From Chloranthus sessilifolius (taxonomy: Eukaryota; Streptophyta; Magnoliopsida; Chloranthales; Chloranthaceae): a stretch of 64,000 nucleotides of DNA. The DNA lies in contig CM037586.1 of assembly GCA_021018995.1 (NCBI GenBank), forward strand, positions 154,802,060-154,866,059, in the 5' to 3' direction. Each line of letters starts with the position of its first letter. The stretch's first letter is position 1. Both the position numbers and the translations under genes were made by a program. This document shows positions 33,024-45,575 of the stretch, piece by piece. The notes under the pieces were generated by a model. It was not told where the DNA came from, did not search any database, and worked only from the letters and a program-made list of their open reading frames with translations.

Positions 33024-33182
33024 AGGGCAAATTTGTTGGCGACAGAGTGCAGACAATTGACGTGGCGCGACGTGACTGGCTGCACCAAATTACATTAATT
33101 GAGCCTCACCGCACTTGCAGCCAATTGCATTGCACCGCATCAGTTACCTGTATTTTATCTGCATAAAATTTGTCCTTCATAT
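33024..33182. mobile_element. Hairpin MITE (type A)
   Basis: Inverted ends gggcaaatttgttggcgaca and ...ataaaatttgtcc; the interior is rich in tgcagccaattgca. Resembles 37770-37912 and 45430-45575. Confidence 0.5.
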
Positions 33183-35821
33183 AACACTATCTTTGATATA
33201 TTCGATAAGTAGTGGCATTTAAATCCCTGCTCAGTCTCAACCCTCAAGCATATTAGTTACATTGATGTATTGCCATTAATTAGTTTTCTCATGGGATGGT
33301 TAAACAAGAATTTTCCCAGGTAGGGTAGGGCCTAAATCCAAACTTTTCAACATATGCTATGGTATTTACATCAAGGTCTGCAAATTAGACCCAAGATGGT
33401 GGGGGTGTTCCCTCCCTCACTCTAAACCAGGAGGTGCCTTGGCTCTGAGCGTCTTTAAATACCAGTTTTATGTCATGACCCGAAATTCTACCCCATCCCG
33501 AGGGCCTAGAATTCCGAGTTATGACCCGCACATATCCCAGATATGCTAAGCGAACATACACTTAATCAGAGTTCTCACGCATATCCGATTCCACGTAATT
33601 CGTGAAAGTCAACTTATAATATAACAGTGGAATATAAAGCACTCATAAATGTTGGATAATTTTAATAAAATGCGATAGGATACCATGAATCCACAAATAA
33701 TATGTAAGTCAAGTCGGAAACAAATCCGATAAAATAAAATCATAGAGTCAGTGATAATAACATAAGACAAAATCTAATACCGAGTCTATAAAATTAGTAT
33801 CCGGCGCTCGGATCAAAATCAACATTGTAGTCCTCCTGATAATCGGCAACGTCACCCTCCAAAGGCCCCTGATAATCAACGTCCACTGGGTCGACGTTCT
33901 CAGCACCAATCGAATCAGAGAAACTCACGTTCACACTGTCAGTATAGTCACCTGCAGCTGTTAGTTTATCGTGGGATGAGTTTACTCAGTTACGTAAACT
34001 CAGTGGATACACCACCAATCCACCCCATGTTACTCAGGTGCATTGTGAGTGCATCAAGTGAGTGATAACATAGTATATCAAAGAAATCAGAACAGAATAA
34101 TGAAATCAAGTGCATATCGTAAGCTCATATCCTAATCCTTAATGCGAGATCATGATCTAGACACTTACATCCTAACGTACCTTACCATATTTCATATCAT
34201 ATCATACCTCATATCATACCGTATTTTATTATTCTTGTACATACGTCTGTACATCGCATGAGCGTAACTAACATACTCATAAAATCCTAAATGACCTGCG
34301 CCAGAGTCACTGCTCGAGCTACCATGTGTGGGTCACCATAGTATCATACCACCATATCATAACGCCCTCCATATCATATCATATCATACACCCCATCCAG
34401 TCACAGGGGCGGCCGGTGACTCATAACTCATAATGTCTCCCAGAGACATCCGTCTTGATTGAAAGACGTTGTTGCCCTTACGGTGGCTACGCAAGGAACG
34501 GCACGTACAGAGACTTAAGTTGTTAATCTTTTGCTGGCCTATACAGCGGTGTTTTATTATCGTAACATATCTTATCATACTGACTCATATCATATCATAC
34601 AGACTCACATCTCATCTTACCAACTCATTTCTTATCCTATCATATTAGAACTCGGGGTGATAGGGTCACCGTTTATGCCACCATATATGAGGTTACACTG
34701 AATTCGCACTCACCCTACTCGTCATGATGTCCCATACCACCATAAGTTGTAAGGCATGTGAATACGATGTATTCCCCGCTTCGATACCATCTCAGTGAAT
34801 CACCACGCCCAAGCATAGGCATAATCTCATACACTCTTACATCATCTGACCTAACACGACCTTAACTTATATCATGATCAAAGTAGAGGTACAGAATCAT
34901 CACACGCACAAAAGGTTTTCATTTAGATTATTATTATATTTATTTACATAACACACCAATAAATATAGAGTATGGACGTAATTATGTATTTTCGATAATT
35001 CGAAGGTCAGAGTTCAATTTTCTCGAGGTGTCGAAGTTCTAATATTTCGTGTTATCGAAGAGGTCACGTTGAAGCGATAAAAGTGATATTTAAAATACAT
35101 TATTATCTATTATTATAAAATATTTAAATTAAATATTATTATTTTAGAAATTAAGTGCATCACGACCATCGATCGAAAAGTGCAAATGATTAATGTACAC
35201 TATGTTGGTCGTGCTTGAGTGAAATTATGGTGTAAATAAGATTGTTTGTTCGGACGTGAGTCGATCGATTGATTTGCGAAATCGATCGATCAATTTAAAA
35301 GTGATTTAAAACTAGCAATGGTTTAGTCCTGTATAAAGTCGATCGATATAAAGTCAATTGATCGAACATATGAAAGAATCGACTATAACCAAGTTATATT
35401 ATAATAATAGATCATATTAATAAAATACTAAAGCACTTGAGTACTTATTTACTTATATAGCATATAATAATATAACTCTATCTTTATTTTATAATATAAC
35501 AGTTAGTTTTTATATTAGTTTAGTGGGTAATTAGCGGGTCCTTAAGATATATCAAACGACCCTTCAGTTTTCTCAAGCATATCATACAACCATCTAATAT
35601 ATGAGACCGTCGTTCAATATTTGACTGTCATCGAAGATACAAGACCCTCGTCAAATGTAGTTCATCTATTTTATAGAGTAATTTTGAACTTTAGAATAAA
35701 ATAAACTTAGTGAACCCATATATTTTATATAACCCAACCTCTCCTCTCCATTATTATCATAGAAATCAGGTGGCTAAGGACCATCATCTACAACCACCCA
35801 TCACACCCTATCTATCCTCTC

Positions 35822-35825
<4 letters not shown>

Positions 35826-35882
<57 letters not shown>
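35826..35882. repeat. (AT)n microsatellite
   Basis: Uninterrupted AT repeats inside the solo LTR. Confidence 0.95.
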
Positions 35883-35884
<2 letters not shown>

Positions 35885-37454
35885 TAGAAAAATTCATTTT
35901 TCCCAAGGGTAAAAGAGTCAAATCATAACACTAGCATTTATGGGAAGAAAAGAGACTCATGTCAAGTATTATATAAATATACTCTCCTCATTTTTATTTT
36001 ATTTTGACTCATCAATGCAAATTGACAACACATTGAATTGTATGCCCAATCCCAATAGGAAATGTGTACCGGTTTCAACATCAACCAAAAGCTATGTACT
36101 TTTTGCTTGTTTGGTATATACATCACTTGTAGTTCACATATAAGTTATTATATATGGAATAATTAAATTCTCATCTAAGAGTTAACATTGGAGAAAAGAT
36201 TGTGTGTTATATGATATCATCTTATTATGTTGGTTCTTTGTAGTGTTGGGCATCAGTCTATATCCAATGGTGGAAAAATGATGAGCCAAAACTTATGTGT
36301 GTGACACTTTAATTTATGACCAATTTTTGTGTTCAATTAAATCTTAGTTCAAGTGTATTATTATAGTGTACTATATTTATAAGCTAACAATGGACAACAT
36401 ATTATCATATCTCTATTAAATGTGTAATTTCAAATGAAGACCACCGAGAGTTTCATCACACTATACCACAGGCAGGTAGGCTATTCTCTGACAATAATTT
36501 ATAAAATATAATGTATTTTTATAATTCCAATCCAAAGTAATAGGGGCATTTATATAATATTCAAATATTACATTATATTACATATAATATAATATATAAA
36601 TAGTTGCACCAAATATAAAAGCACCACATAAAAAAATAAAAAAAAACAATCAGAGATGCAAATATAATAAATAAACAAAACATCTTATAAGATGTAATTA
36701 TAATGAATAAAACAAAAAGTCACAATCATCAAGTTTTATGAGTTGCAAATATAATAATAACAAAAAAAACAAAACGTCTTGTATAATGTGTTGAGGCTAC
36801 ATCAATTATAATTTATTTTATTTTAACCCACAAAACTAAAAGTATAAGCAATATCTTTTAAAGCGTGAAGCTACAACGTTTGTACTGTGTAGTAACAATG
36901 AGTCTTTTAAGCACACGGTGACTGTGTACCGTGGAACCTAGTGAGCAGCGCGTTATACACTAATGATATTTGGGTTCCCAATTTTACTATAAATAAAATA
37001 ATATGGGTAAAAGCAAAATAGATAGTGTTCAGGTTTCGCAAAAAAAAACACAAAAATATACGCGGGTTTAATTTATTTAACCTGTCGGTACGCGATCGAT
37101 CATACCCTATGTGACGGGATCTGAGAAGGACGAGATGGATGGATGGGTACCCACCTCTTTAAGCGTGATCGGCGGATCGACGGCGGTTAGGGTGATAGAG
37201 ATCGGCGCCCACATGATGGTCCGTCCACGATTACTCCGCCTTCTTCCACCACGATTTGACGGTAGAAAAACACCACGGTGTTCTTTGTGGAAGAACACAC
37301 AAGAGATTTGGGTATTTTTAGAAAAAGATGGCTATAGAAGAAGATGGAGTGACGACTAGGGCTCTTAAGAAGAATTCTTATAATAATGATTTAGGTTCTT
37401 CGTAACTTTCTTATTTATAAGATATGAGCATTAACCAAATAAGGGTGTATAGGC

Positions 37455-37525
37455 TCACGTAGTAAGGTTTGATCCTTAGACCTCTTGTCTATAAGACAAG
37501 CCTTTCAACCACTAGGCCACCACAC
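37455..37525 (-). repeat. tRNA-like (box A/B) module in the solo LTR
   Basis: On the minus strand, tggcctagtgg (37519-37509) fits the box A consensus fully and gatcaaacc (37474-37466) fits box B, about 35 nt apart. It continues into a tail shared with the 10033-12221 LTR family (cttatacacccttatt-type). Probably a captured SINE head. Confidence 0.58.
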
Positions 37526-37769
37526 AACTTGTGTCAAATAAAGATAATTTTAAATATAACACTTTTTGAAAAACTAAAATGTGTATTTTCTCAACTAGGG
37601 TAGGTTCCGGTGTGGAGTACTAACACCATGCAAGGTATAAAACACAATCTAACACCAATAAAAGAAAGTCCAAAAATTCGGGTTGTTACATTTTATAATT
37701 GGTTTACGCTAATAAGGTTGTAGCCGGTGGTAGTTATAATGTTTTCAGAAGGACTGTGTTAAATGGAGG

Positions 37770-37912
37770 ATTTATTGAGGACAAAGTGCAGGCGGTTGAT
37801 GTGCCATGATGCAATTGGCTGCAAGTGTGGTGGGGGGCTCAACTAATGCAGGTTGGTGCAGCTAGCCATGCCGCGCCATGTCAGCCGCCTGCATTTTGTC
37901 CTCCATTTATCA
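37770..37912. mobile_element. Hairpin MITE (type A)
   Basis: Inverted arms: gaggacaaagtgcaggcggt on the left and gccgcctgcattttgtcctc on the right. It may be bounded by TA. Confidence 0.62.
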
Positions 37913-38059
37913 ATTTTGGGAAATTTATAAAAACAGGATTAGAAAAAAAAAAGTTTCTCACTATTATACTGAAATCAAAAGTTTCTCATAATCAGGATGC
38001 ACCGTATTTCGGAGTCCTCAAAATCCATGAAATATACTTTTTAGTGATAAGTGAAATGA

Positions 38060-38731
38060 CCTTGATACCCTGCTTTATAAATCTCTTCTTACACATAATC
38101 GTGTGATCTTCTCCGATCACAGGCTTCCCAAGAGAGCTTTTCTTCCTATCTCTTTCTTTTCTCTAATTTCTTCTTCTTCTACTACTACTACTAGGGTTTC
38201 TCCAACTTCTTGAATCAAAAGAGGTTCGCGTTGCTCGATATCTGAACTTTAACTTCTAGACGACTTAAACGCAGCGTATAAAGGTACCACCAAAGGCAGC
38301 GCCATTAAAACAAGAAGCACAACAGCGAAAACCTTAGAGACAACTTGCCTGTGCCTCCCTGAAACGTCAAAAGCCAAGAGATAAACAACTATAACGACCG
38401 CGACGACATTAAAGACGGCGAAGTATCTTGATCATTGGTCTCTTGGTCCGTGTTGGCGGCCGTGTCGACCACATGAAGGAAGATGGCTGCGGCTCAAGAT
38501 CTTGCTCTCTGATCAAGTTATCCAATCGAGTTATCCAAGCATCGTTCTTCGAGTATTTTGGCAGCTGTGTCGACCACACGAAAGAAGATGGCTGCGGCTC
38601 AAGATCTTGCTCTCTGATCAAGTTATCCAATCGAGTTATCCAAGCATCGTTCTTCGAGTATTTCGTCGGAGAAGAAAACGGAGTTCCATCGACATTCACA
38701 AAAAAACCCATCGAAAGAATGAAAGAATGGC
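38060..38731 (-). pseudogene. MFS/nodulin-like (NFD4-type) gene fragment with internal duplication
   Basis: The minus-strand frame opens MGFFVNVDGTPFSS, then carries two 35-residue copies around YSKNDAWITRLDNLIREQ and reaches TRPPTRTKRPMIKILRRL. After a frameshift near 38410 it continues VVAVVIVVYLLAFDVSG, a second hydrophobic run KVFAVVLLVLMALPLVVP, DIEQREPLL, an acidic stretch and IGEDHTIM. That order of two membrane segments, PLL and GEDHT resembles the central loop of plant Nodulin-like/NFD4 membrane proteins; this is motif memory, not a search. Stops (one after KSSRS) and the frameshift mark it as dead. No introns are seen in this piece, so a retrocopy or a fragment is possible. Confidence 0.5.
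38465..38669. repeat. 105-bp tandem duplication
   Basis: Two nearly identical copies beginning tcgaccaca at 38465 and 38570. The unit is a multiple of three, so the minus-strand frame survives. Confidence 0.92.
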
Positions 38732-38849
38732 TGAATTTAGCGTCTTAAATGAAAGGGTAAAATCGACCTTTCATTTTTACAAGACAGCTCACATGTGCTC
38801 AACTTTTGACTTTTTCAAATTTTTGTACTAAGAAAATCCGTGCAATTCT

Positions 38850-39240
38850 GAATATGAGAAACTTTCCCTTGTACCAAGAAAATCCATACAGTTCTGAATA
38901 TGAGAAACTTTCCCTTAGGGTATAATGGTGAAAAACTTTACCAATATAAGTTCTCTTTTTGAAAAGTGCCCTATAATTTTCCTTTCCAAAACATGAAGCA
39001 GCCATTCCTCTGTAGCCCGACTCATTCTCCTCCGTCCATCTCTGCAAAAAAAATGGGAGCCATTTTGCCTCCTCGCATATAAATATATAATTTGATAATC
39101 AGAGATTCAGAGTCGCCCATGACCGTCCACTTGCAGGGGAACCACTTACGTGGCACACATTTGATCAATCCGAGTATGTCAATTAGATGCCCATAATTGA
39201 CGATTTAACTATCTTTATTGGTGTATTTTGATTTTAATCG
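38850..39240. other. Intergenic, nothing recognised
   Basis: AT-rich. A diverged duplication of gttctgaatatgagaaactt lies near 38845-38910. Confidence 0.5.
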
Positions 39241-39248
39241 GTTCAGAT

Positions 39249-39383
39249 CAAGGATAAAAAAATGACTTAATTTTCGGTCCAAAGTTTTAATTTTGGTGAC
39301 CGAAAACTAAAATTTCGAATTTTTTATATGGGATTCAAAATTTTGGATTTCGATTTTGGCTTCGGACATAAATTTTTAATCCG
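39249..39383. mobile_element. hAT MITE with 8-bp duplication (gttcagat)
   Basis: Starts caaggata; the body is made of aaaatttcg/cgaaatttt-like words. Flanked by gttcagat at 39241-39248 and 39384-39391. Related to 39827-39996 and 50072-50262. Confidence 0.7.
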
Positions 39384-39826
39384 GTTCAGATCCTTTTAAG
39401 TGTAATATTTTTTTCAATGCCTTTTGAAAATAGTGACTGATTTTTAAAATAGATTCTTTTTGAGATAGCATTAAGTAAGCGGGGGCCTTTTGGGATGTGT
39501 GAATTATCATGTCCATTGGCTAATGGGTGTGCAAAGACCAAGAGATCTATGATGTAAAAGATTACGATAAAAAAACAACTCTCCGTCCTCTAATTCAAAG
39601 CAACTAATTACATATATATATATATATATATGAAGGAGCAACTAATTATACTTTTGATTTGCATGATAGCCACTTACTTTATTATAAAGTTTAACCACTT
39701 TGAATTAGCACATTGAGATAATATTTCATCCCAATCATGTCTACAAACGATTATGGGGCACCCATCAAACATCACAAATGATGATTCCAAGTGAGGCACG
39801 TTTCATATAGTGACCCATGTACTAAG

Positions 39827-39996
39827 CAAGATTCGAAATTTCTGCCGAAATTATCGTTGTATCGAAACCGATAATTTGAGATCGAAATTTCGGTCATCAA
39901 ATGTATGAGATTAAAATTATCGGCCGAAATTTCAGTCCAAAATTTCGATTTCAGTCCCCTCTAAAACCGAAATGAAAACCGAAATTTTGATCATTG
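39827..39996. mobile_element. hAT MITE of the same family
   Basis: Ends caagattcgaaattt and ccgaaattttgatcattg. Flanks gtactaag and gtatcaag match at 6 of 8 positions. Confidence 0.65.
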
Positions 39997-40004
39997 GTAT
40001 CAAG

Positions 40005-41923
40005 TCACTTTGCACTCAGGCTCCTTTCCTAGTTCTCTCTCTCTCCCTCAATGGGAGGGGAGGTTTGTTGGTGGTGCAATAACCAAAGAAGGGCACAACG
40101 GTTTGTAGTTTCCTTTTAGTAAGGGCACATTCATTTCAAAGTAATCCCTTCTTGTAATGTGCATTTTAGCTTTATCATAGTAGACTTTTTTTATTTATAA
40201 AAAAGGCACATATATGATTTAAAATAATTGTTCACTTCATCTTTAAAAGATGATGTAAAATCTACTTTATGGGATATTATTCATTTAACCCTGAAGTGAA
40301 CGGCTTGCATAATATTGCACAATCCATAGCTCTGTGACTTCGCCCTATAGCTCCTCTAACCGGTATACATTGACTACCTCTGAATAAGACAATGAAGCTC
40401 GTTTTTGCCTCAATCTTTCACGCAACAGATCTTGAGATCATGCATATTCTATCAGACAGTCAATTTTCTATTTCATATGGCACACATTCTAAAAAGTGAC
40501 CTAAAATTATGTGTACATATATGATCACCTTTTGGAAGGTGTGCCATATGGACAAGGCCAACCCTAACATTTTGGGGGCCCAAGGCAAGTTTCTGAAATG
40601 GGGCCCATGTTTCATATTACTTTATAATATATAAAAAATTCTTCACAATTTTTTTTGACAAATAAAATAATACTTATATTCTATTTTACTATATATAATT
40701 TAAAATTGTTACTAAGAATTTAATACAAGGATATCTTCTATTAGACATGATTTGGGTGCAATGTTTCTCAACTACAAAACAAACAAGAGTTTAAGACAAT
40801 GATAAGTTGTTAATACCCATATATATCATGGTTTACACACACCCACTACACCTGCTTTACAAAAGGGGAGTCATTTCGAACAAGTGACCTTGGGGAGCAA
40901 ACCCAAGTCGCCAGATCGCTGCCCCACCTTTCCATCAAATTGATAAAAAGGATTTTTCATGCAATCCTATGCACAAACATACATAACACACTTATAGATC
41001 ACTAAAATTAATAGATTAAATTTCATAAGAAATGTCACAAAATTATCTTTATTTTTCAAATAACAAATCATATATACACCAACAATATATATTAAAGTTG
41101 AAGATCGGATGGCTGAAACCATGGTTCAAAATTTCGGCCGATAATTTAAATTATCGACCAAATTATATCAGTTTAGGTCGGCATTGAAACAATAAGACTA
41201 AGTTATCGTTTTGGTCGGGCCAAAATGCCAAAATGCTGGAAGAAAAATACCAAAATGCTCTTACTGAAACAATAATATTAAGTTATCGTTTTGATTGAAT
41301 GGTTGTAACCTAAACTACTAGATGATTTTTTTTTTTAATAAAAAATAAATATTTAAAATAATTTTAAAATTGGTAGGTAACAGACAATACTCAAGTTGTA
41401 ATCGACCGATACTGCAGTATCGGCCACTATAACCCTGATACTGGTATCTGTATCGGCCAATCCTTGATAGTTAATACCATGATTATATATCCAATTATCC
41501 ATTTCTATATATGTAAATTTGTCCACGATGACAAAAAAAAAAAGTTAAGTTGAACTATTTTCTTTATTTTAAATGTTCAAATGCGACAACATTGTTAGAA
41601 GAAAAAATACATATCAAAATCGCTTGTAAAATGCACATAAATTTTCTCCTTATATCGATAAATTCCAGCCACACGTTTTCTGTGACCACCAAATGATCAC
41701 ATCTTGCCATTTTCTTTCTGCCAAAAGATCACTTGTGTTAAAGATTTGGATGAAAAATGATCTCCATCGTTTGATTCAAGTAAGTCAATGGTGTTAACGG
41801 TAGATTCATCAGTTGCGAAGACCAAATCTTCTGTTGCAAAAACCTGTACCCTAAATAAAACTAATGGTAAAAGAGAGTTGAGCAGGAAAGCTATAGTCTC
41901 TTTGGTACTTTATAACCCTTAAA
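40005..41923. other. Intergenic, MITE debris
   Basis: No gene seen. Single palindrome arms of the 23860/25495 family lie at 40420-40560 and 41690-41855. A diverged cgaaatttcgg-type stretch lies near 41125-41170, and a gatactgcagtatcggcc stretch near 41400-41470 also has a relative at 25040-25150. Confidence 0.5.
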
Positions 41924-42157
41924 TGTGTTTGGGTTAGCTCTTATAAGAGCAGAAGCAGCTCTTTGCCCACTCTTTGTCAGAGTAAATAAAATCTACTCTG
42001 GGATAGAACAAGCATAGAGCAGTTTTATCACCTAAAGCAGCTCATCGTTAGAGTAAATGGGGCGATGAGCTCTGTTCCCAAATGTAAAGGTAGTTTTCCG
42101 CCGGAGCCAAAACATGAAAGAGCTGCTCTTTGCCCCAAAAGAGCTAACCCAAACGCA
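41924..42157. mobile_element. MITE with tgtgtttgggttagctctt ends
   Basis: Inverted ends tgtgtttgggttagctct and agagctaacccaaacgca, with a 234-bp interior of agagcagct words. No clear duplication. Confidence 0.65.
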
Positions 42158-42781
42158 GCAGTCATGCTTACGATGCTACTTGTGTTGCCCTTCATTCCAA
42201 CAGCTTCCCTTGCACCCTAAGGGCTCGTTCGGGAGTCCGAAAACACTCAGAATCTGAGTTTAAACTTAGAAAGAAGTCGGAATTTGAGGTTTTTCGACTG
42301 AATCTGGTGTTCGAGAGTTCTTTTGGGGAAATGGGATTCTGAGTCATTTTCGACTGAAAATGATAGCCAATCGTCCGAGCGATTTGATCAGAATAACTCA
42401 GAATCGGAGCTCAGATTTTAGCTGCATTGTATACTTATCAAAATTCCATACATTAGATCCCAACTCGTTTGCTAAAAAACCCAAAAAAAAATAAAAATTG
42501 CAGGAAAAACATAAGGAAGATGACAGTGAGAAAAATACTGCATAAATCGTCGCCGGTAGGCGTGTTTTGCTCACCGGACGGCTATCAGACCGGTACCGGA
42601 CGATTCCTGGCTTCAGGGCCTTTGGCCGGCCTGTTGGACCGTCACAAAAGTGCCGCTTACTCCATTAAAATCTCACGTCACCGTCGACAAGGCGCCTATC
42701 CTATGCTGCAGGAGAAACACCTTTGACGCTGCTCTTATATCGTGCGCAGAAGAAACACCTTTTTGACGCTATTGTTATATG

Positions 42782-42783
<2 letters not shown>

Positions 42784-42840
<57 letters not shown>
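42784..42840. repeat. (TA)n microsatellite
   Basis: Uninterrupted TA repeats. Confidence 0.93.
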
Positions 42841-42843
<3 letters not shown>

Positions 42844-42892
42844 ATCTATAGAGGCTGTTGTGTTACACTTTTAACGCTGTTGTTATATGGTA

Positions 42893-42893
42893 T

Positions 42894-42930
<37 letters not shown>

Positions 42931-43327
42931 TACCTTTAAATCCACCCACCAAAGCTTTGAGTTCACCCACGCGGAAACACAGCGACTGCATTGAATCGGG
43001 TGATGGAAATTGTTTATCGTCCCAATATTTCACGTGATCGATCTTTAGATCATGGGTGTACCATCAGATAGTTGGTTTTTTATTTCATGTGGTGCACACC
43101 CATAAAAGTAACCTTAAAATCAATGTTAAGCGTGCACGTGATGTTAAGGTCACTTTTCTGAGATGCTTTCCGTGTGAAATAAAACACTAGCCGTCTGATG
43201 ATACGCTGATAATTTCAAGATCCATCGTGTGAAAGATTGGGGGGATAAATGATTTCCATCATTTGATTCAATTCAGTCAATGTGTTTCAACGTGGTGAAT
43301 TCAAAGATTCGGTGAGTGGATTTAAAG

Positions 43328-43409
<82 letters not shown>
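42893..43409. mobile_element. Large palindrome bounded by mirrored (TA)n(GA)n tracts
   Basis: Arms 42931-43128 and 43129-43343 are inverted copies (left acctttaaatccaccca, right ggatttaaaggt). The left outer edge is (TA)n(GA)n and the right is (CT)n(TA)n, so the microsatellites are part of the mirror. The interior belongs to the palindromic MITE family of 25495. Confidence 0.75.
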
Positions 43410-43411
<2 letters not shown>

Positions 43412-43739
43412 CAACTGACTTAAATCAGATTCGAAAAAAGCCTCCGTCAAATATGTTTAGCCCCATCTCGATTGGTTGCCTGTAAATTTTGAGAGAAATC
43501 CGAGTACGGCACATAAATCGATGATTACGTAACGTTTCTACGATCATATTATAACCACTGATTGAATCGATTCTGAGGATTTTCTGAGAGGAACTTAAAA
43601 ATTAAGGATTCTGAGTTTTATAAGAATCTGTCAGGAATCTAAGTAACTTAAGAACGCATATGGGAAAAATTAAGAATCTGAGTATCTAGAAATCTGAGTT
43701 TTTCCGAGAAAAACCAAAAAACACCTGAAAGAGGCCTAA

Positions 43740-45225
43740 GAGTAAGAAGTATGCATTTTATTATAAGAGCGAAAAAAGAAGTGTTATATATCAGCGGTAA
43801 TGAGTGATTGAGTCTCTTCACCGGCTTCATTAGGTTATTAAGTTTAAGAAGCACCTTTTAACTCATCATATCCTTAGTCACAAAGTCGTGATAAAGGCAC
43901 TGATTCTGAAAGGTTAATTCGGAAAATTTTCAATAAATTCAATAAGCAAATATAATCAAGTTATAAGGGTAATGGCTCTTAATCGACATTTAAACAGCAA
44001 ATAATGTTTAAATAATCTTATACTACTAAAATGTCACTTTTTATCTCACACTTGAATCATTGTATCATGTGGCACACATCTATTATCAATCTAAATTGTC
44101 GAAGTGATAATCCATCAATGGAACATATCCTAGTCAAAGGATCATGTTTCTAAGTGGATTTAAATTATTCGATGAACTTTAATATCAGCCATAAAAAAAT
44201 AAGAACAACCATTGGTATTAGATAAGTTGATTCGAATCTTCCCAAAAGTGTAATTTTTAAACGCATAGCCCTTCGATTGATAATATATCACTTTTACGTA
44301 CGGTATGAATTTCCAAGATCATGAGCCAATAAATGATATAAAATCGTTTAAATACCATTTAGTACTAAATGACGACCAAGAGAGTCTGTCCCTAAGTTAT
44401 AAGGTGTTGGATGCCAGCAGGTGTAACTACATAATCTATGTAACTATATTAGTGTGTATGCATGGAATTCGTCTCAATTAATTTCGATAATATAGGAGAA
44501 AATTTGGCACACTTTTAATTGAGAAATTTATTGAGACTTTTGTGACTACCATCATATCCAATAAAATTAAAAGGATTTGGTGGCTAAATGATGTTTCATT
44601 TGCTTGATAACCTTATGATGCGGGTGATGGTGACATTCCAATAATCCAAGTTATAAGCACCAATTTTTTTTATATTTTTGGGTATTAAACTAATAATATA
44701 TTACTTTCAGGTCCCCACTAATGAGTAAGGAACTGCTAATTAAAGACTGGCTTATGAAAGTAGTTAATTAATCGATAAAAATGATATTGTTATGGAATAT
44801 GAATTTTTAAGTCCTTAAAACATATAATAAACTAATAATAATGCCTTTCTGTCCTTTTTATCACCAGTAAGTAATATTTTTGTAAAGAAAATATTATAGA
44901 AAAGTTAGTTTTGTAGCCATCATGCTACTCTAACTAGGAGCAAATCGACATGAATATATTTGATTCTATCTTCAAAGTTCAACGAGCTGAGGTAGTATCT
45001 ATGCATTAATATAATGGTTATATTTATATACTCATCATTGTTATTTTGTTCCATCTATTTGAGGCCGGCTATAAAAGCTATATTTTATATAATAGCGATA
45101 TATACTTTGGATGCCTATGTGCACAATAATAGGTTAAGAGTTTTGGATCATTCGATTCCATTAAACAAATATTTGTATAAGAATCTAGACTCGTGATCAA
45201 TCAAAATATGGATATGTACATACGA
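43740..45225. other. Intergenic AT-rich DNA
   Basis: No gene seen. A short RTE-like tail (ccatctatttgaggccggct) lies at about 45035-45070. Confidence 0.5.
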
Positions 45226-45227
45226 AT

Positions 45228-45375
45228 GTCGACACCCCACTTTGTATGGACGGGTCAACCTTTGACCCAAAATTATGAGAGTCTGACTTTTAAAAGGACC
45301 CTACATTCGACACCCCACTTTGTATGGACGGGTTCAACCTTTGACCCAAAATTATGAGAGTCTGACTTTTAAAAG

Positions 45376-45378
<3 letters not shown>
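45228..45378. repeat. Tandem duplication, unit about 75-80 bp
   Basis: Two copies of gacaccccactttgtatgga...gagtctgacttttaaaagga, followed by (TA)n at 45379-45428. Confidence 0.9.
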
Positions 45379-45429
<51 letters not shown>

Positions 45430-45432
<3 letters not shown>

Positions 45433-45575
45433 GGATGGGAAATGATCAATCGTTCAACAGACCGCTTACATGGTGTGATGGCAGCGCAGTGTGGCCCTAA
45501 CAATGTAGGTTGCAGCCTCTGCTTGCACTGTGCCATGTTAGCAGTCCGTTGTTTACGGTCCATTAATTATAATTT
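45430..45575. mobile_element. Hairpin MITE (type A)
   Basis: Arms around acagaccgcttacatggtg and catgttagcagtccgttg. Organised like 37770-37912. Confidence 0.5.

Larger units (their letters stand above)
33471..37690 (+). mobile_element. 4.2 kb solo LTR (TGTCATGACCC family)
   Basis: Starts TGTCATGACCCG and ends GGGTTGTTACA (4,220 bp), flanked by the perfect duplication tttta at 33466-33470 and 37691-37695. No internal region. Relatives are 51506-62403 (split) and 51813-56054 (antisense). TGTCACGACCC-type ends are common in long LTRs of plant chromoviruses. It contains (AT)n at 35826-35882, ATCGAT dyads near 35265-35385 and an antisense tRNA-like module at 37455-37525. Confidence 0.88.
42221..43736. 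mobile_element. PIF/Harbinger-like non-autonomous element
   Basis: Ends gggctcgttcgggagt and (reverse) ggcctctttcaggtgt are inverted repeats with mismatches, flanked by taa at 42218-42220 and 43737-43739. Subterminal aatctgag words occur on both sides. A GC-rich segment at 42540-42720 and a nested palindrome at 42893-43409 lie inside. Confidence 0.62.

Noticed and set aside
35710-35928. Open frames rich in alternating Ile-Tyr (also near 15.6, 25.0, 45.4 kb)
   Set aside because: They are translations of (TA)n microsatellites.
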